Source: Acidobacteriota bacterium (GTDB lineage: Bacteria > Acidobacteriota > Blastocatellia > Pyrinomonadales > Pyrinomonadaceae). Taken from it: DNA of 44,929 nucleotides. The notes under the pieces are model-generated. The model was not told where the DNA came from, did not search any database, and saw only the letters and a program-made list of their open reading frames with translations. Both the position numbers and the translations under genes were made by a program. Below are positions 35,921-43,284 of the stretch, piece by piece (the first letter of the stretch is position 1; every line of letters begins with the position of its first letter). Location of the stretch: positions 13,770 to 58,698 of the forward strand of contig JAIVJI010000080.1 of the NCBI GenBank assembly GCA_020200135.1, in the 5' to 3' direction.

Positions 35921-36247
35921 TCACTTGTTGACGTCTCTGATGCGGATGTGCGGGCTGAGGCGCGTGACGACGAGCCGCTCGCGCACGTCGAAGCGGCAGG
36001 CGAGCGCGGTCTTGTCCTGCGCCTCCGACTCGCCCTCCTCGTGGTACCAGACCTGGCAGTTGGCGCAGTCGCCGTTCCAGCAGAAGTCGCCGTAGGAGAT
36101 GGTCTCGACGGAGAGGAACTGGAAGCAGCGCAGCAGCCGGTTGCGCTCGGGCACGAGGACGCGGCGGCCGAGGACTTCTATCTCGACCAGCCGCTCGTAG
36201 GGTGCGAACAGCTCGGGGTCGAACGCCGTCTCGGCCTCGTCTTCCAT
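35921..36247 (-). CDS. [2Fe-2S] ferredoxin-like protein
   Basis: The 108-residue protein has the plant-type [2Fe-2S] ligand pattern: Cys56-x4-Cys61-x2-Cys64 in FCWNGDCANCQVWY, and a distal Cys84 in ALACRF. The fold matches the 2Fe-2S ferredoxin domain (LVEIEVLGRRVLVPERNRLL at the N-terminus). The ATG at 36247 has TGAGGA six bases upstream and was chosen; an in-frame ATG at 36274 would overlap the upstream reading frame and lacks a ribosome site. It probably receives electrons from the TrxR-fold reductase in the operon. Confidence 0.85.
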   Translation of the reverse strand: MEDEAETAFDPELFAPYERLVEIEVLGRRVLVPERNRLLRCFQFLSVETISYGDFCWNGDCANCQVWYHEEGESEAQDKTALACRFDVRERLVVTRLSPHIRIRDVNK

Positions 36248-36254
36248 CGCGTCC

Positions 36255-36620
36255 TCAGCCGTGGGAGGGTTCATCGCTTCGGTCGTCGCCGCCGAGCGTG
36301 TAGTCGAACTCGTAGGAGTGCTTGCCTTCGGCGACGACGATGTTCATCCGGCCGGCGAGCCCCGAGAGCTCGCCGGTGCCCGAGTCGGGGACGACCGTGA
36401 CCGAGAGTTGCTGCGCGCCGCGCTCCATCGTGCCGCTGTGCTGGAGGACGAACGAGCCGGCGCGTCCCGCGAGCGTCCCCTCGACGTGCTCCAGCGCGAC
36501 GTAGCCGGCCGAGCCCTCGACGCCCGAGCGGAAGGCGAGCATCTGCCCCTTGCTCGTCGCCTCGAGGTCGCCGCCGAAGCGCTTGTCGATGAGCAGGCGG
36601 CCGAGCGACGCGCCCGCCTC
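36255..36620 (-). pseudogene. DUF3224 domain protein lacking its N-terminus
   Basis: The frame reads GASLGRLLIDKRFGGDLEAT, then GSAGYVALEHVEGTLAGRAG and TVVPDSGTGELSGLAGRMNI, which fits the DUF3224 beta-barrel family. About the first 25 residues and the start codon are missing, and the sequence joins directly, out of frame, onto the end of the PPOX gene. The first in-frame ATG (36542) would drop further strands. The ferredoxin gene follows. It is therefore a remnant or an assembly artefact. Confidence 0.7.
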
Positions 36621-37155
36621 CGCGGTGCGTCGGCAGCCCGTCGATGCTGACGCGGTTCTTCTCGCGGCGGTACTCGCGGATGCCGTCCTCGCCCTTCCTC
36701 AGAGTCCACTCGACGAGCATCTGCCGCTCCTGCTTCAGCTCGTAGACGGGGACGCCGAACCCGCACGAGGTCTGCCCCGACTCCATTTCGAGGACGACTA
36801 TCTGCCGCTCGCCGGGGTAGGTGGGGAAGTGCGCGCGGAGCGCCTCCCACCCCGCGTCGCCCTCGCGCACGACGCGCCCGCGCCCGTAGAGCCGGAGTAT
36901 CAGAGGGCTCTCGGAGAAGCTGCAGAACATGATGGTCATCCGCCCGTTCTCCGCGAGGTGCGCGGCCGTCTCGTTGCCGCTGCCCGTGAGGTCGAGGTAG
37001 GCGACCGTGCGGTCGTCTATGCAGCGCAGCGTGTCCATGCCCTTGGGCGAGAGGTTGATGCGCCCGCCGGCGGGCGCCGTCGCCGTGAAGAAAATCTTCT
37101 GCCCGGCGATGAAGTCGCGTAAGCTGTCGTCGAGCCGGGGGAAGAACTTGGCCAT
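36271..37155 (-). CDS. Pyridoxamine 5'-phosphate oxidase (PPOX) family protein with aberrant C-terminus
   Basis: The first 175 residues are a complete PPOX-fold protein: QKIFFTATAPAGGRINLSPK, RTVAYLDLTGSGNETAAH, RMTIMFCSFSE and the C-terminal REKNRVSIDGLPT, which is the usual family end. Beyond GLPT the frame runs on for about 120 residues through the out-of-frame DUF3224 sequence, giving 294 residues as read. The native stop was probably lost in a small deletion near 36615-36635. Members bind FMN or F420 and reduce various substrates. The ATG at 37155 has AGAGGAG ahead. It heads the redox operon. Confidence 0.75.
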   Translation of the reverse strand: MAKFFPRLDDSLRDFIAGQKIFFTATAPAGGRINLSPKGMDTLRCIDDRTVAYLDLTGSGNETAAHLAENGRMTIMFCSFSESPLILRLYGRGRVVREGDAGWEALRAHFPTYPGERQIVVLEMESGQTSCGFGVPVYELKQERQMLVEWTLRKGEDGIREYRREKNRVSIDGLPTHRGGGRVARPPAHRQALRRRPRGDEQGADARLPLGRRGLGRLRRAGARRGDARGTRRLVRPPAQRHDGARRAATLGHGRPRLGHRRALGARRPDEHRRRRRQALLRVRLHARRRRPKR

Positions 37156-37199
37156 CGGTCGCTCCTCTTCCGCTTGGCGTGTGGGGCGCGCACGCCCCG

Positions 37200-37601
37200 T
37201 CAGGGGGCGTTGCGGATGGTGATCTCCAGCGTGAAGGTCGTGTCGGTCGCCTCGTCCTCGGGCCAGACGCTGATCTCGTAGGCGCCGGTCTTGGGGAGTT
37301 TCCCCGACCAGTCGGTCGGGTTCTGGCCGAGGTCCATCGGGTCCATGCCCGGCGCCCAGACGCCGAAGATGGCGTTCTTCTTCGCCGACGTGAGGTGCAG
37401 CGTCATCGTCTGCCCCCTCTTCGCGCGGAGGCGGTAGGTGATGGGGTCCATCCCGCCGCTCTCGCTCGGGCCGCCCGTGGTGCGACCCTTCAGCACGACG
37501 GTCGTGCGCCCTTTGGGGAACTTGACGTTGACGGTCTTGGCCGGCACGGACGGCGCCAGCAGAAACGTTAAGGTGAGGACTGCGGCGGCAAATTTTTTCA
37601 T
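37200..37601 (-). CDS. Small secreted protein of unknown function
   Basis: The 133-residue product has a signal peptide (residues 1-21, FAAAVLTLTFLLAPSVPAKT) and a single beta-rich domain: TYRLRAKRGQTMTLHLTSAK, AIFGVWAPG, SGKLPKTGAYEISVWPEDE and TTFTLEITI. The fold pattern resembles pre-peptidase C-terminal or lectin-like domains, but I cannot name it. The frame is open to 37661; the ATG at 37601 has GGAGGAGAAG upstream and begins the signal peptide. It is divergent from the glutaredoxin-like gene. Confidence 0.7.
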   Translation of the reverse strand: MKKFAAAVLTLTFLLAPSVPAKTVNVKFPKGRTTVVLKGRTTGGPSESGGMDPITYRLRAKRGQTMTLHLTSAKKNAIFGVWAPGMDPMDLGQNPTDWSGKLPKTGAYEISVWPEDEATDTTFTLEITIRNAP

Positions 37602-37749
37602 GGGGGTCTTCTCCTCCGTTCGGGGTCGATTGATGTCAAAAGCCGCCGCGCATGATAACACGGACGGGGGCGGCGGCGGCCGGGGCTTCTCAACGGCGGC
37701 GGCCGTGCGCTACACTTGGGCAAAAGCAAAACGGAGGGCGGAGAAAAAA

Positions 37750-37971
37750 GTGGGACTCGTGATGTACGTCAAGCCGGGGTGCCCGTACTGCCAGCAGGCG
37801 CGGGACTATTACAAATCTCAGGGCGTCGAGTGGACCGAGTACGACGCGCAGAACGACCGCGCGCGGCGCGCCGAGATGTTCAAGTATTCGGGCGGCGACC
37901 CCACGGTGCCGTGCATCGTCGAGGGCGGGCGCTACGTCCAGTCGGGCTTCGGCGACCCGCCGCGCGGTTGA
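37750..37971 (+). CDS. Minimal glutaredoxin-like protein
   Basis: The 73-residue protein has the glutaredoxin active site CPYC at residues 11-14 (YVKPGCPYCQQA), the cis-Pro loop GDPTVPCIVEGG and an EYDAQND strand, making it about the smallest form of the fold. It resembles the UXX-star group of small thioredoxin-fold proteins, here with Cys rather than selenocysteine. The GTG start at 37750 follows GGAGGGCGGAG; upstream in-frame sequence is not conserved. A TACACT -10 at 37711-37716 lies just upstream, with only a weak -35. Confidence 0.75.
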   Translation: MGLVMYVKPGCPYCQQARDYYKSQGVEWTEYDAQNDRARRAEMFKYSGGDPTVPCIVEGGRYVQSGFGDPPRG

Positions 37972-38036
37972 ACGGTGCACGACTGAAGCGCCGGCCGTGA
38001 GCCGGACGAAGGATTTCAGATTTTTGATTTAGTTTT

Positions 38037-38065
38037 TTGATTTGGGGCCGCCGCGGGTCTACAAT
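38037..38065 (+). promoter_or_regulatory. Strong promoter for kinase 2
   Basis: TTGATT at 38037-38042 and TACAAT at 38060-38065 have a 17-bp spacer. An AT-rich tract just upstream (38014-38043, TTTGATT repeats) could act as an UP element. The ATG lies 79 nt downstream. Confidence 0.65.
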
Positions 38066-38144
38066 CCCCCGCGCGGCCTCGGTGTTTTCGGCGCGGCCAG
38101 ACCGCCGACCAGACTCTGACGACCGGAACTTCCCGAAACCCTCG

Positions 38145-41100
38145 ATGGTTGGCAGGACGCTCCTCAATTACCGCATCACGGAGAAGCTCGGCGCGGGCGG
38201 GCAGGGCACGGTCTATAAGGCCGTCGACGAGCGTCTCGGGCGCACCGTCGTCATCAAAATCCTCTCCCCCGAGCTGACCGCGCGCGAGGTCAACCTCAAG
38301 CGCTTCGAGCGCGAGGCGCAGCTCGCCTCCTCCTTAGACCACCCGAACATCTGCACCATCTACGGGCTCCACGAGTCGGACGGGCTGCACTACATCGCGA
38401 TGCAGTACATCGAGGGCAAGAACGTCCGCCAGCTCGTCAACGGCCGCCCGCTCTCTCTGGAGACCGCGCTCTCCATCGCCTACCAGGTCGCCGACGCCCT
38501 GGCCGCCGCGCACTCGAAGGGCATCATCCACCGCGACATCAAGGCCGGCAACGTGATGGTGACGGGCTCGGGGCTCGCCAAGGTCTTAGACTTCGGGCTG
38601 GCCAAGCTGCTCGACGAGAATCAGAAGAGCGGCGGCGACGTACACCTCACCGAGCTGGGCGTCCCCTACGGCACCGCCACCTACGCCGCGCCCGAGCAGG
38701 CCGCGGGCCGGAAGGTCGACCACCGCGCCGACATCTTCTCGACCGGCGTCCTCTTCTACGAGATGCTCGCCGGCGTCTGGCCCTTCAAGGGGCAGACGAC
38801 CGTCGAGGTGCGCTACGCCGTCCTGCACGACACGCCCGAGCCCGTCGAGGCCGTGCGCAAGGACGAGCCGCCGCCGAGCGTCCAGGCCATTCTCGACCGC
38901 GCGCTCGCCAAGAAGCCCGAGGAGCGCTACCAGAACGTCGCGGAGATGCGCGACGAGCTGCGCGCCGCGATGCGCGAGGTGGCCGCCGCGCGCGGCGACC
39001 ACGACCCGCAGATGAGCGGCGTGCCCGCCGAGATAGTTCCGTTCGCGCGCCCGCCGCGCCACGAGTCGGGCTCGTCGGGCGGCGGCCTCGGGGGCAGCTT
39101 CCGGCGCTGGTGGCGCGGCCTGACCGGCTCGGAGAAGCAGGCCACCTCGCTCCCGCCGTCCTCGCGCCGCGGCCCGTCGTCTTCGGCGCCGCCGGCCGCG
39201 CAGCACCAGCAGCACGTCAGCCAGTTCGAGATAGAGAAGTCCATCGCCATCCTCCCCTTCCGCAACCTCTCGAACGACCCCGAGGTCGGCTTCTACGAGT
39301 TCTCGCTCGCCGACGCCGTCATCACCGAGCTGGCGCGCAACCGCTCGCTCGTCGTCCGCCCCTCCTCGATGATCGTCAAGTATCAGGGCAAGGACGTCGA
39401 CCCGCGCGAGGTCGGGCGCGAGCTGAACGTGAGCGCGGTGCTCTCGTCCAACTTCCTCCGCGCGGGGGCGATGCTCCGGGTCAACGCGCAGCTCGTCGAT
39501 GTCGTCACCGGCGACATGCTCTGGAGCGACCGCATCGACGCCACGGCCGACGACCTCATCGCCTTGCAGGACACCATCGCGCGCCGCATCAGCGAGGGGC
39601 TCAACGTCGAGCAGCACGCCTCGCAGACCGCCGGGAGCGCGCCCGCGACGCACAACGCGCAGGCTTACGAAGAGTACCTGCGCGGCCGCGCCTCGTTCGC
39701 CAAGTTCCTCTTCCACACGCTCGACCCCGAGGACTGCGACGAGGCCGTCGAGCACTTCCAGCACGCCATCCGCCTCGACCACACGTTCGCGCTCGCGCAC
39801 AGCGGGCTCGGCGCCTGCTTCGCCAACAAGGTCTTGAAGGGTCTGGGCGGCGGCGAGGACTACGAGCTGGCCGAGAACGCCTTCAGCCGCGCGCTCGACC
39901 TCGACCCCAACCTGGTCGAGGCGCGCATCCTGATGGTCTTCATCTACCTCTCGCGCGGCGAGAAGCGCAAGGCGCGCGCCGAGGTCGCGCGCCTCGCCAA
40001 GCAGGCGCCGAACGAGCCGGCCGTCTACTTCGTCAAGGGCGCGCTCCACCGCCTGGACGGCGAGTACGACCGGGCGCTGCGCGCCTTCGGCAAGCTCGCG
40101 CGTCTGGACCCGGCGGCGCGCGTCGTCGCCAGCTACAACCGCGCGCGCGTCTTCATGTACCAGCACCGCTTCGACGACGCGCTGCTGGAGCTGGAACAGG
40201 GCGCGCGCGTCGAGCCGCACCACCCGCTGATCCGCACCTTCCAGGCGGTCGTGCTGGGGCGGAGCGGCGACCGGGACGAGGCCGTCCGCATCCTGCGCGA
40301 AGTCCTCGAAGAGCACCCGACGATGGACGGCATCCGCCCGCTCCTCGCGCAGCAGCTCATCAAGCAGGGCGACACAGAGGCCGCGCGCGCCCAGTTGACC
40401 GAGCGCGTGCGCGAGGCGGCCGACGCCGACCACGACATCGCCTACTGGCTCGCGACCGCGCACGTCATGCTCGGCGACCGCGAGGAGGCGCTCCACTGGC
40501 TCGAGCGCGCCGTCGAGCTGGGCAACGAGAACCGCACCTGGTTCGAGTCCGACCCGAACTGGGAGCCTTTGCGCGAGGACCCGCGCTTCGTCGCGCTGAT
40601 GCGCCGCATCGAGGCCGCGCACCTCCAGTCCGCGCCGCGCGAGCAGAGCCAGACCGAGTCGGGCGACGGCGGCGGCTCGACCAACCCCGAGGCTTACGAA
40701 GAATATCTTGCGGGGCGCGACGCCTCGGGGCGCTTCATCTATCACACGCTGGCGCGGGTCGACTCCGAGGAGGCGGTCGCCCACTTCAAGCGCGCCGTCG
40801 AGTTAGACCCGAACTTCGCGCTCGCGTGGGGCGCCCTGGGCGGCGCCTACGCCAACCGCGTCATCAAGATCATCGGCGGCCCCGAGGACTACGAGCGCGC
40901 CGCCGAGGCACTGGAGCGCGCGCTCGCGCTCAAGCCGGGTCTGCTCGAAGCGCGGCTCCACATGGTCTTCGTCGAGATGGCGCGCGGCAACAAACCCCGC
41001 GCCCGCGAGACGGCCGCGCAGCTCGTGCGCGACTCGCCCAACGACGTGGGCGCGCACTTCGCCTACGCGACCGTGGCGCGGCTCGACGGCCGCTACCAGG

Positions 41101-41681
41101 ACGCGCTCGACGCCTACGGCCGGATGCTCAAGATCAACCCGGCCGAGCGCGTCGTCGTCAGCTACAACCGCGCGCGCGTCTTCCTCTACCAGCACCGCCA
41201 CGACGACGCGGCGGCCGAGCTGGAGCTGGGCGCGCAGATGGAGCCCAACCACCCGCTCGTCAAATCCTTCAAGGCCATCATCTGCGCCTACAGCGGCGAC
41301 CTCGACGGGGCGGTGCGCGTGATGGGCGAGGTGCTGCGCCGCAACCCCGACATGGACGGCGTCCGGCCGCTGCTCGCGCAGTTCCGCGCGCACACGGGCG
41401 ACCACACGGCCGCGCGGCGCGAGCTGACCGAGGGCGCCCTGCGCGTCGGGCGCGCCAACCACGACGTGGCCTACTGGGTCGCCAGCGCCTACGCGCTCGT
41501 CGGCGAGCGCGACCCCGCCTTCGAGTGGCTCGCGACCGCCATCCGCGTGGGCAACGAGAACAAGCCCTGGTTCGAGTCCGACCCGAACTGGGAACCTTTG
41601 CGCGAAGACCCCCGCTTCGCCGAGCTGATGGCGCGCGTCGGCGACCCGGCCGGGAGCGCTAAAGAAGCCCGACAGCAGTAG
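38145..41681 (+). CDS. Ser/Thr protein kinase with FlgO-like domain and duplicated TPR region
   Basis: This 1178-residue protein has a Hanks-type kinase domain (about 8-270: GAGGQGTVYK, Lys38 in VVIK, HRDIKAGN from 129, DFGLAKLLD, TATYAAPEQ). A Pro/Ser-rich linker follows, then a FlgO/adenylate-cyclase-associated domain (about 363-483, KSIAILPFRNLSNDPEVGF). The C-terminal half is two homologous TPR blocks (507-822 and 850-1165) of equal length. No transmembrane helix is visible, unlike kinase 1, so it is probably cytoplasmic. The frame extends upstream, but the ATG at 38145 begins the conserved start GRTLLNYRITEKL. Confidence 0.9.
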   Translation: MVGRTLLNYRITEKLGAGGQGTVYKAVDERLGRTVVIKILSPELTAREVNLKRFEREAQLASSLDHPNICTIYGLHESDGLHYIAMQYIEGKNVRQLVNGRPLSLETALSIAYQVADALAAAHSKGIIHRDIKAGNVMVTGSGLAKVLDFGLAKLLDENQKSGGDVHLTELGVPYGTATYAAPEQAAGRKVDHRADIFSTGVLFYEMLAGVWPFKGQTTVEVRYAVLHDTPEPVEAVRKDEPPPSVQAILDRALAKKPEERYQNVAEMRDELRAAMREVAAARGDHDPQMSGVPAEIVPFARPPRHESGSSGGGLGGSFRRWWRGLTGSEKQATSLPPSSRRGPSSSAPPAAQHQQHVSQFEIEKSIAILPFRNLSNDPEVGFYEFSLADAVITELARNRSLVVRPSSMIVKYQGKDVDPREVGRELNVSAVLSSNFLRAGAMLRVNAQLVDVVTGDMLWSDRIDATADDLIALQDTIARRISEGLNVEQHASQTAGSAPATHNAQAYEEYLRGRASFAKFLFHTLDPEDCDEAVEHFQHAIRLDHTFALAHSGLGACFANKVLKGLGGGEDYELAENAFSRALDLDPNLVEARILMVFIYLSRGEKRKARAEVARLAKQAPNEPAVYFVKGALHRLDGEYDRALRAFGKLARLDPAARVVASYNRARVFMYQHRFDDALLELEQGARVEPHHPLIRTFQAVVLGRSGDRDEAVRILREVLEEHPTMDGIRPLLAQQLIKQGDTEAARAQLTERVREAADADHDIAYWLATAHVMLGDREEALHWLERAVELGNENRTWFESDPNWEPLREDPRFVALMRRIEAAHLQSAPREQSQTESGDGGGSTNPEAYEEYLAGRDASGRFIYHTLARVDSEEAVAHFKRAVELDPNFALAWGALGGAYANRVIKIIGGPEDYERAAEALERALALKPGLLEARLHMVFVEMARGNKPRARETAAQLVRDSPNDVGAHFAYATVARLDGRYQDALDAYGRMLKINPAERVVVSYNRARVFLYQHRHDDAAAELELGAQMEPNHPLVKSFKAIICAYSGDLDGAVRVMGEVLRRNPDMDGVRPLLAQFRAHTGDHTAARRELTEGALRVGRANHDVAYWVASAYALVGERDPAFEWLATAIRVGNENKPWFESDPNWEPLREDPRFAELMARVGDPAGSAKEARQQ
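39663..41639 (+). repeat. Two-copy internal duplication within kinase 2
   Basis: Copy 1 (39663-40610) and copy 2 (40692-41639) each encode 316 residues and align without gaps by eye. They share AYEEYL at the start and FESDPNWEPLREDPRF near the end. Identity looks near half at protein level, so the duplication is old rather than a recent repeat. Confidence 0.8.
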
Positions 41682-41712
41682 CCAAACAAGTCTTTCCCGC
41701 GGAGGAGCGCGC

Positions 41713-42522
41713 TTGAGCACCTTCGTCGTCGGCGACGTCCACGGCCGCCGCAAGCAGCTCGGACACCTGCTCTCACTTCTCCCGCGCGAGGCGGGGCGGG
41801 ACACCCTCGTCCTCCTCGGCGACCTCATCGACCGCGGCGAGGACATCCCCGGCACCGTCTCGGACGTGCTCGAACTCCAGCGGGACTCGCCGCCGGGCTC
41901 GGTCGTCGTCCTGCGCGGCAACCACGAGCAGATGCTCCTCGACTTCCTCGACGACGCGGCGCCGCTCTGGCTCCACCCGGCCGTCGGCGGCCAGCACACC
42001 TTCGGCCAGTACACGGGTCTCAAGCTGACGGACGAGCTTCGCTCGTGGTGGGAGGAGGCGCAGCGGCGCCTCCTCGACTCGCTGCCCGCCGAGCACCTCT
42101 CGTTCTTCCGCGCGCTCCCGCTCTTTCACGAGGACGACCACGCCTTCTACGTCCACGCCGGGCTCGACGGCGAGAAGCACCCCCGCGAGACCGACGCGCG
42201 CCAGCTCCTCTGGTCGCGCAACCCGGATTTTTACAAGCACTACTACGGCAAGCCCTGCGTCTTCGGCCACACGCCGACGCCTTTGCTGCCGCTGCTCGGT
42301 CGTCTCGGCCGCCACGGCATCTACGTCTCGCACAGCGCCATCGGCATCGACACCGGCTACGACCCGACCTGCGCGCTCACCTGCCTGCGGCTCCCCGAGT
42401 TCGACCTCTACCAGACCTTCGCCGACGGCCACACCGCGCACTTCCACATGACCAACTTCATCCCCGAGCCCTTCCGCAAGTTCCAGCGCTGTGGCGGCAC
42501 GCAACCGGCGCGCGACCCCTGA
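41713..42522 (+). CDS. PPP-family metallophosphoesterase (serine/threonine phosphatase-like)
   Basis: The 269-residue protein shows all PPP motifs: GDVHG (7-11), GDLIDRG (about 36-42), GNHEQ (about 68-72), then YVHAGLDG and FGHTPT. It is expected to bind two metals and hydrolyse phosphoprotein or diadenosine-tetraphosphate-like substrates. The TTG start at 41713 is preceded by GCGGAGGAG. It follows the kinase gene on the same strand by 31 nt, so a kinase/phosphatase pair is plausible. Confidence 0.9.
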   Translation: MSTFVVGDVHGRRKQLGHLLSLLPREAGRDTLVLLGDLIDRGEDIPGTVSDVLELQRDSPPGSVVVLRGNHEQMLLDFLDDAAPLWLHPAVGGQHTFGQYTGLKLTDELRSWWEEAQRRLLDSLPAEHLSFFRALPLFHEDDHAFYVHAGLDGEKHPRETDARQLLWSRNPDFYKHYYGKPCVFGHTPTPLLPLLGRLGRHGIYVSHSAIGIDTGYDPTCALTCLRLPEFDLYQTFADGHTAHFHMTNFIPEPFRKFQRCGGTQPARDP

Positions 42523-42817
42523 AGCCCGCTACGGCGAGAGGCAGTTCATGGGGCGCGGCTACGTGGGCGTCACGCGCAAGACCTTCCTCATCGGCGAGGT
42601 CGGCCGCGCCCGCAAGGTCTTCGACAAGGTCAGGGTGGGCGAGCACGCCGCTGAAGTCCTCAAGGCTTTCGACTACGCGGCCCGCCCACCCACCGCCCGA
42701 GTCCCGTCAAAAAAAACTCTTGACTGTCCTACGACAGAAGTAGTAGATTCAACCTCAGCCGTAGTAGGAACGAATTTTTCCGAGGAGGCTCGCGCGTGGC
42801 GAAAGAGTCGGAGGTAA
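42491..42817 (+). CDS. Possible small protein overlapping the blaI promoter
   Basis: The frame starts at a GTG at 42491 inside the end of the phosphatase gene and stays open for 108 codons. Codons up to about 42690 have the GC-rich third positions of local genes (RQFMGRGYVGVTRKTFLIG region). After that the frame runs through the AT-rich blaI promoter and into blaI itself. The first 65 residues may be a real protein whose stop was lost; the rest is probably not. No family recognised. Confidence 0.35.
   Translation: MAARNRRATPEARYGERQFMGRGYVGVTRKTFLIGEVGRARKVFDKVRVGEHAAEVLKAFDYAARPPTARVPSKKTLDCPTTEVVDSTSAVVGTNFSEEARAWRKSRR
42720..42749 (+). promoter_or_regulatory. blaI promoter with overlapping BlaI-type operator
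   Basis: TTGACT at 42720-42725 and TAGATT at 42744-42749 have an 18-bp spacer. An 18-bp dyad, CTACGAC-AGAA-GTAGTAG (42729-42746; six of seven half-site positions match), fills the spacer and overlaps the -10. A further GTAGTAG lies at 42761-42767. This resembles BlaI/MecI operators with TAC/GTA half-sites and predicts autorepression. Confidence 0.7.
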
Positions 42818-43284
42818 AGCTGACGAGGTTCGAGCTGGAGGTGATGGGGGCGCTGTGGGAGCTGGGGAGCGCGTCCGTCCGCGAGCTGCAGGAGCGCCTG
42901 CCCGAGGGCAAGCGCCCGGCCTACACGACCGTGCAGACCATCGTCTACCGGCTCGAGGAGAAGGGCGCGGTGCGGCGCGTGAAGAAGGTCGGGAACGCGC
43001 ACGTCTTCGAGCCGGTCGTCACAAAGCGCGCGACCGTCCGCCGCCTCTTCGGCGAGCTGCTCGGGTTCTTCGGCGGCTCGCCCCGCGCGATGATGGCGCA
43101 GCTCGTCGAGGCCGGGCACCTGACGCTCGAAGACCTGCGCGAGGGCGAGGAGGCGCTCGCGCGGCTCGAAGCCGGGAAGGGCGCGGCCGGCGCGGGGACG
43201 GACGAGGGCGCCGCCGACAAAAACGCGTCGAAGGGTTCGGCCGCGGCTTCGAGGAAGGCCGGCGAGGGGAGGGGACGGCGTTGA
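42796..43284 (+). CDS. blaI: BlaI/MecI/CopY-family transcriptional repressor
   Basis: This 162-residue protein has the winged-helix domain of the BlaI family: LTRFELEVMGALWELGSASV, the recognition helix region RPAYTTVQTIVYRLEEKGAV, and the wing VKKVGNAHVFEPV. The dimerisation segment RRLFGELLGFFGGSPRAMMA follows. The tail from about 128 is Ala/Gly/Lys-rich and unlike the canonical family end. The GTG start has GAGGAGG upstream. Its stop overlaps the sensor start (TTGA). It is expected to be cleaved or inactivated when the M56 sensor is activated. Confidence 0.92.
   Translation: MAKESEVKLTRFELEVMGALWELGSASVRELQERLPEGKRPAYTTVQTIVYRLEEKGAVRRVKKVGNAHVFEPVVTKRATVRRLFGELLGFFGGSPRAMMAQLVEAGHLTLEDLREGEEALARLEAGKGAAGAGTDEGAADKNASKGSAAASRKAGEGRGRR

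Noticed and set aside
38586..40784. A 732-codon antisense frame inside kinase 2
   Set aside because: It is a GC-skew shadow of the kinase/TPR gene with compositionally biased translation.
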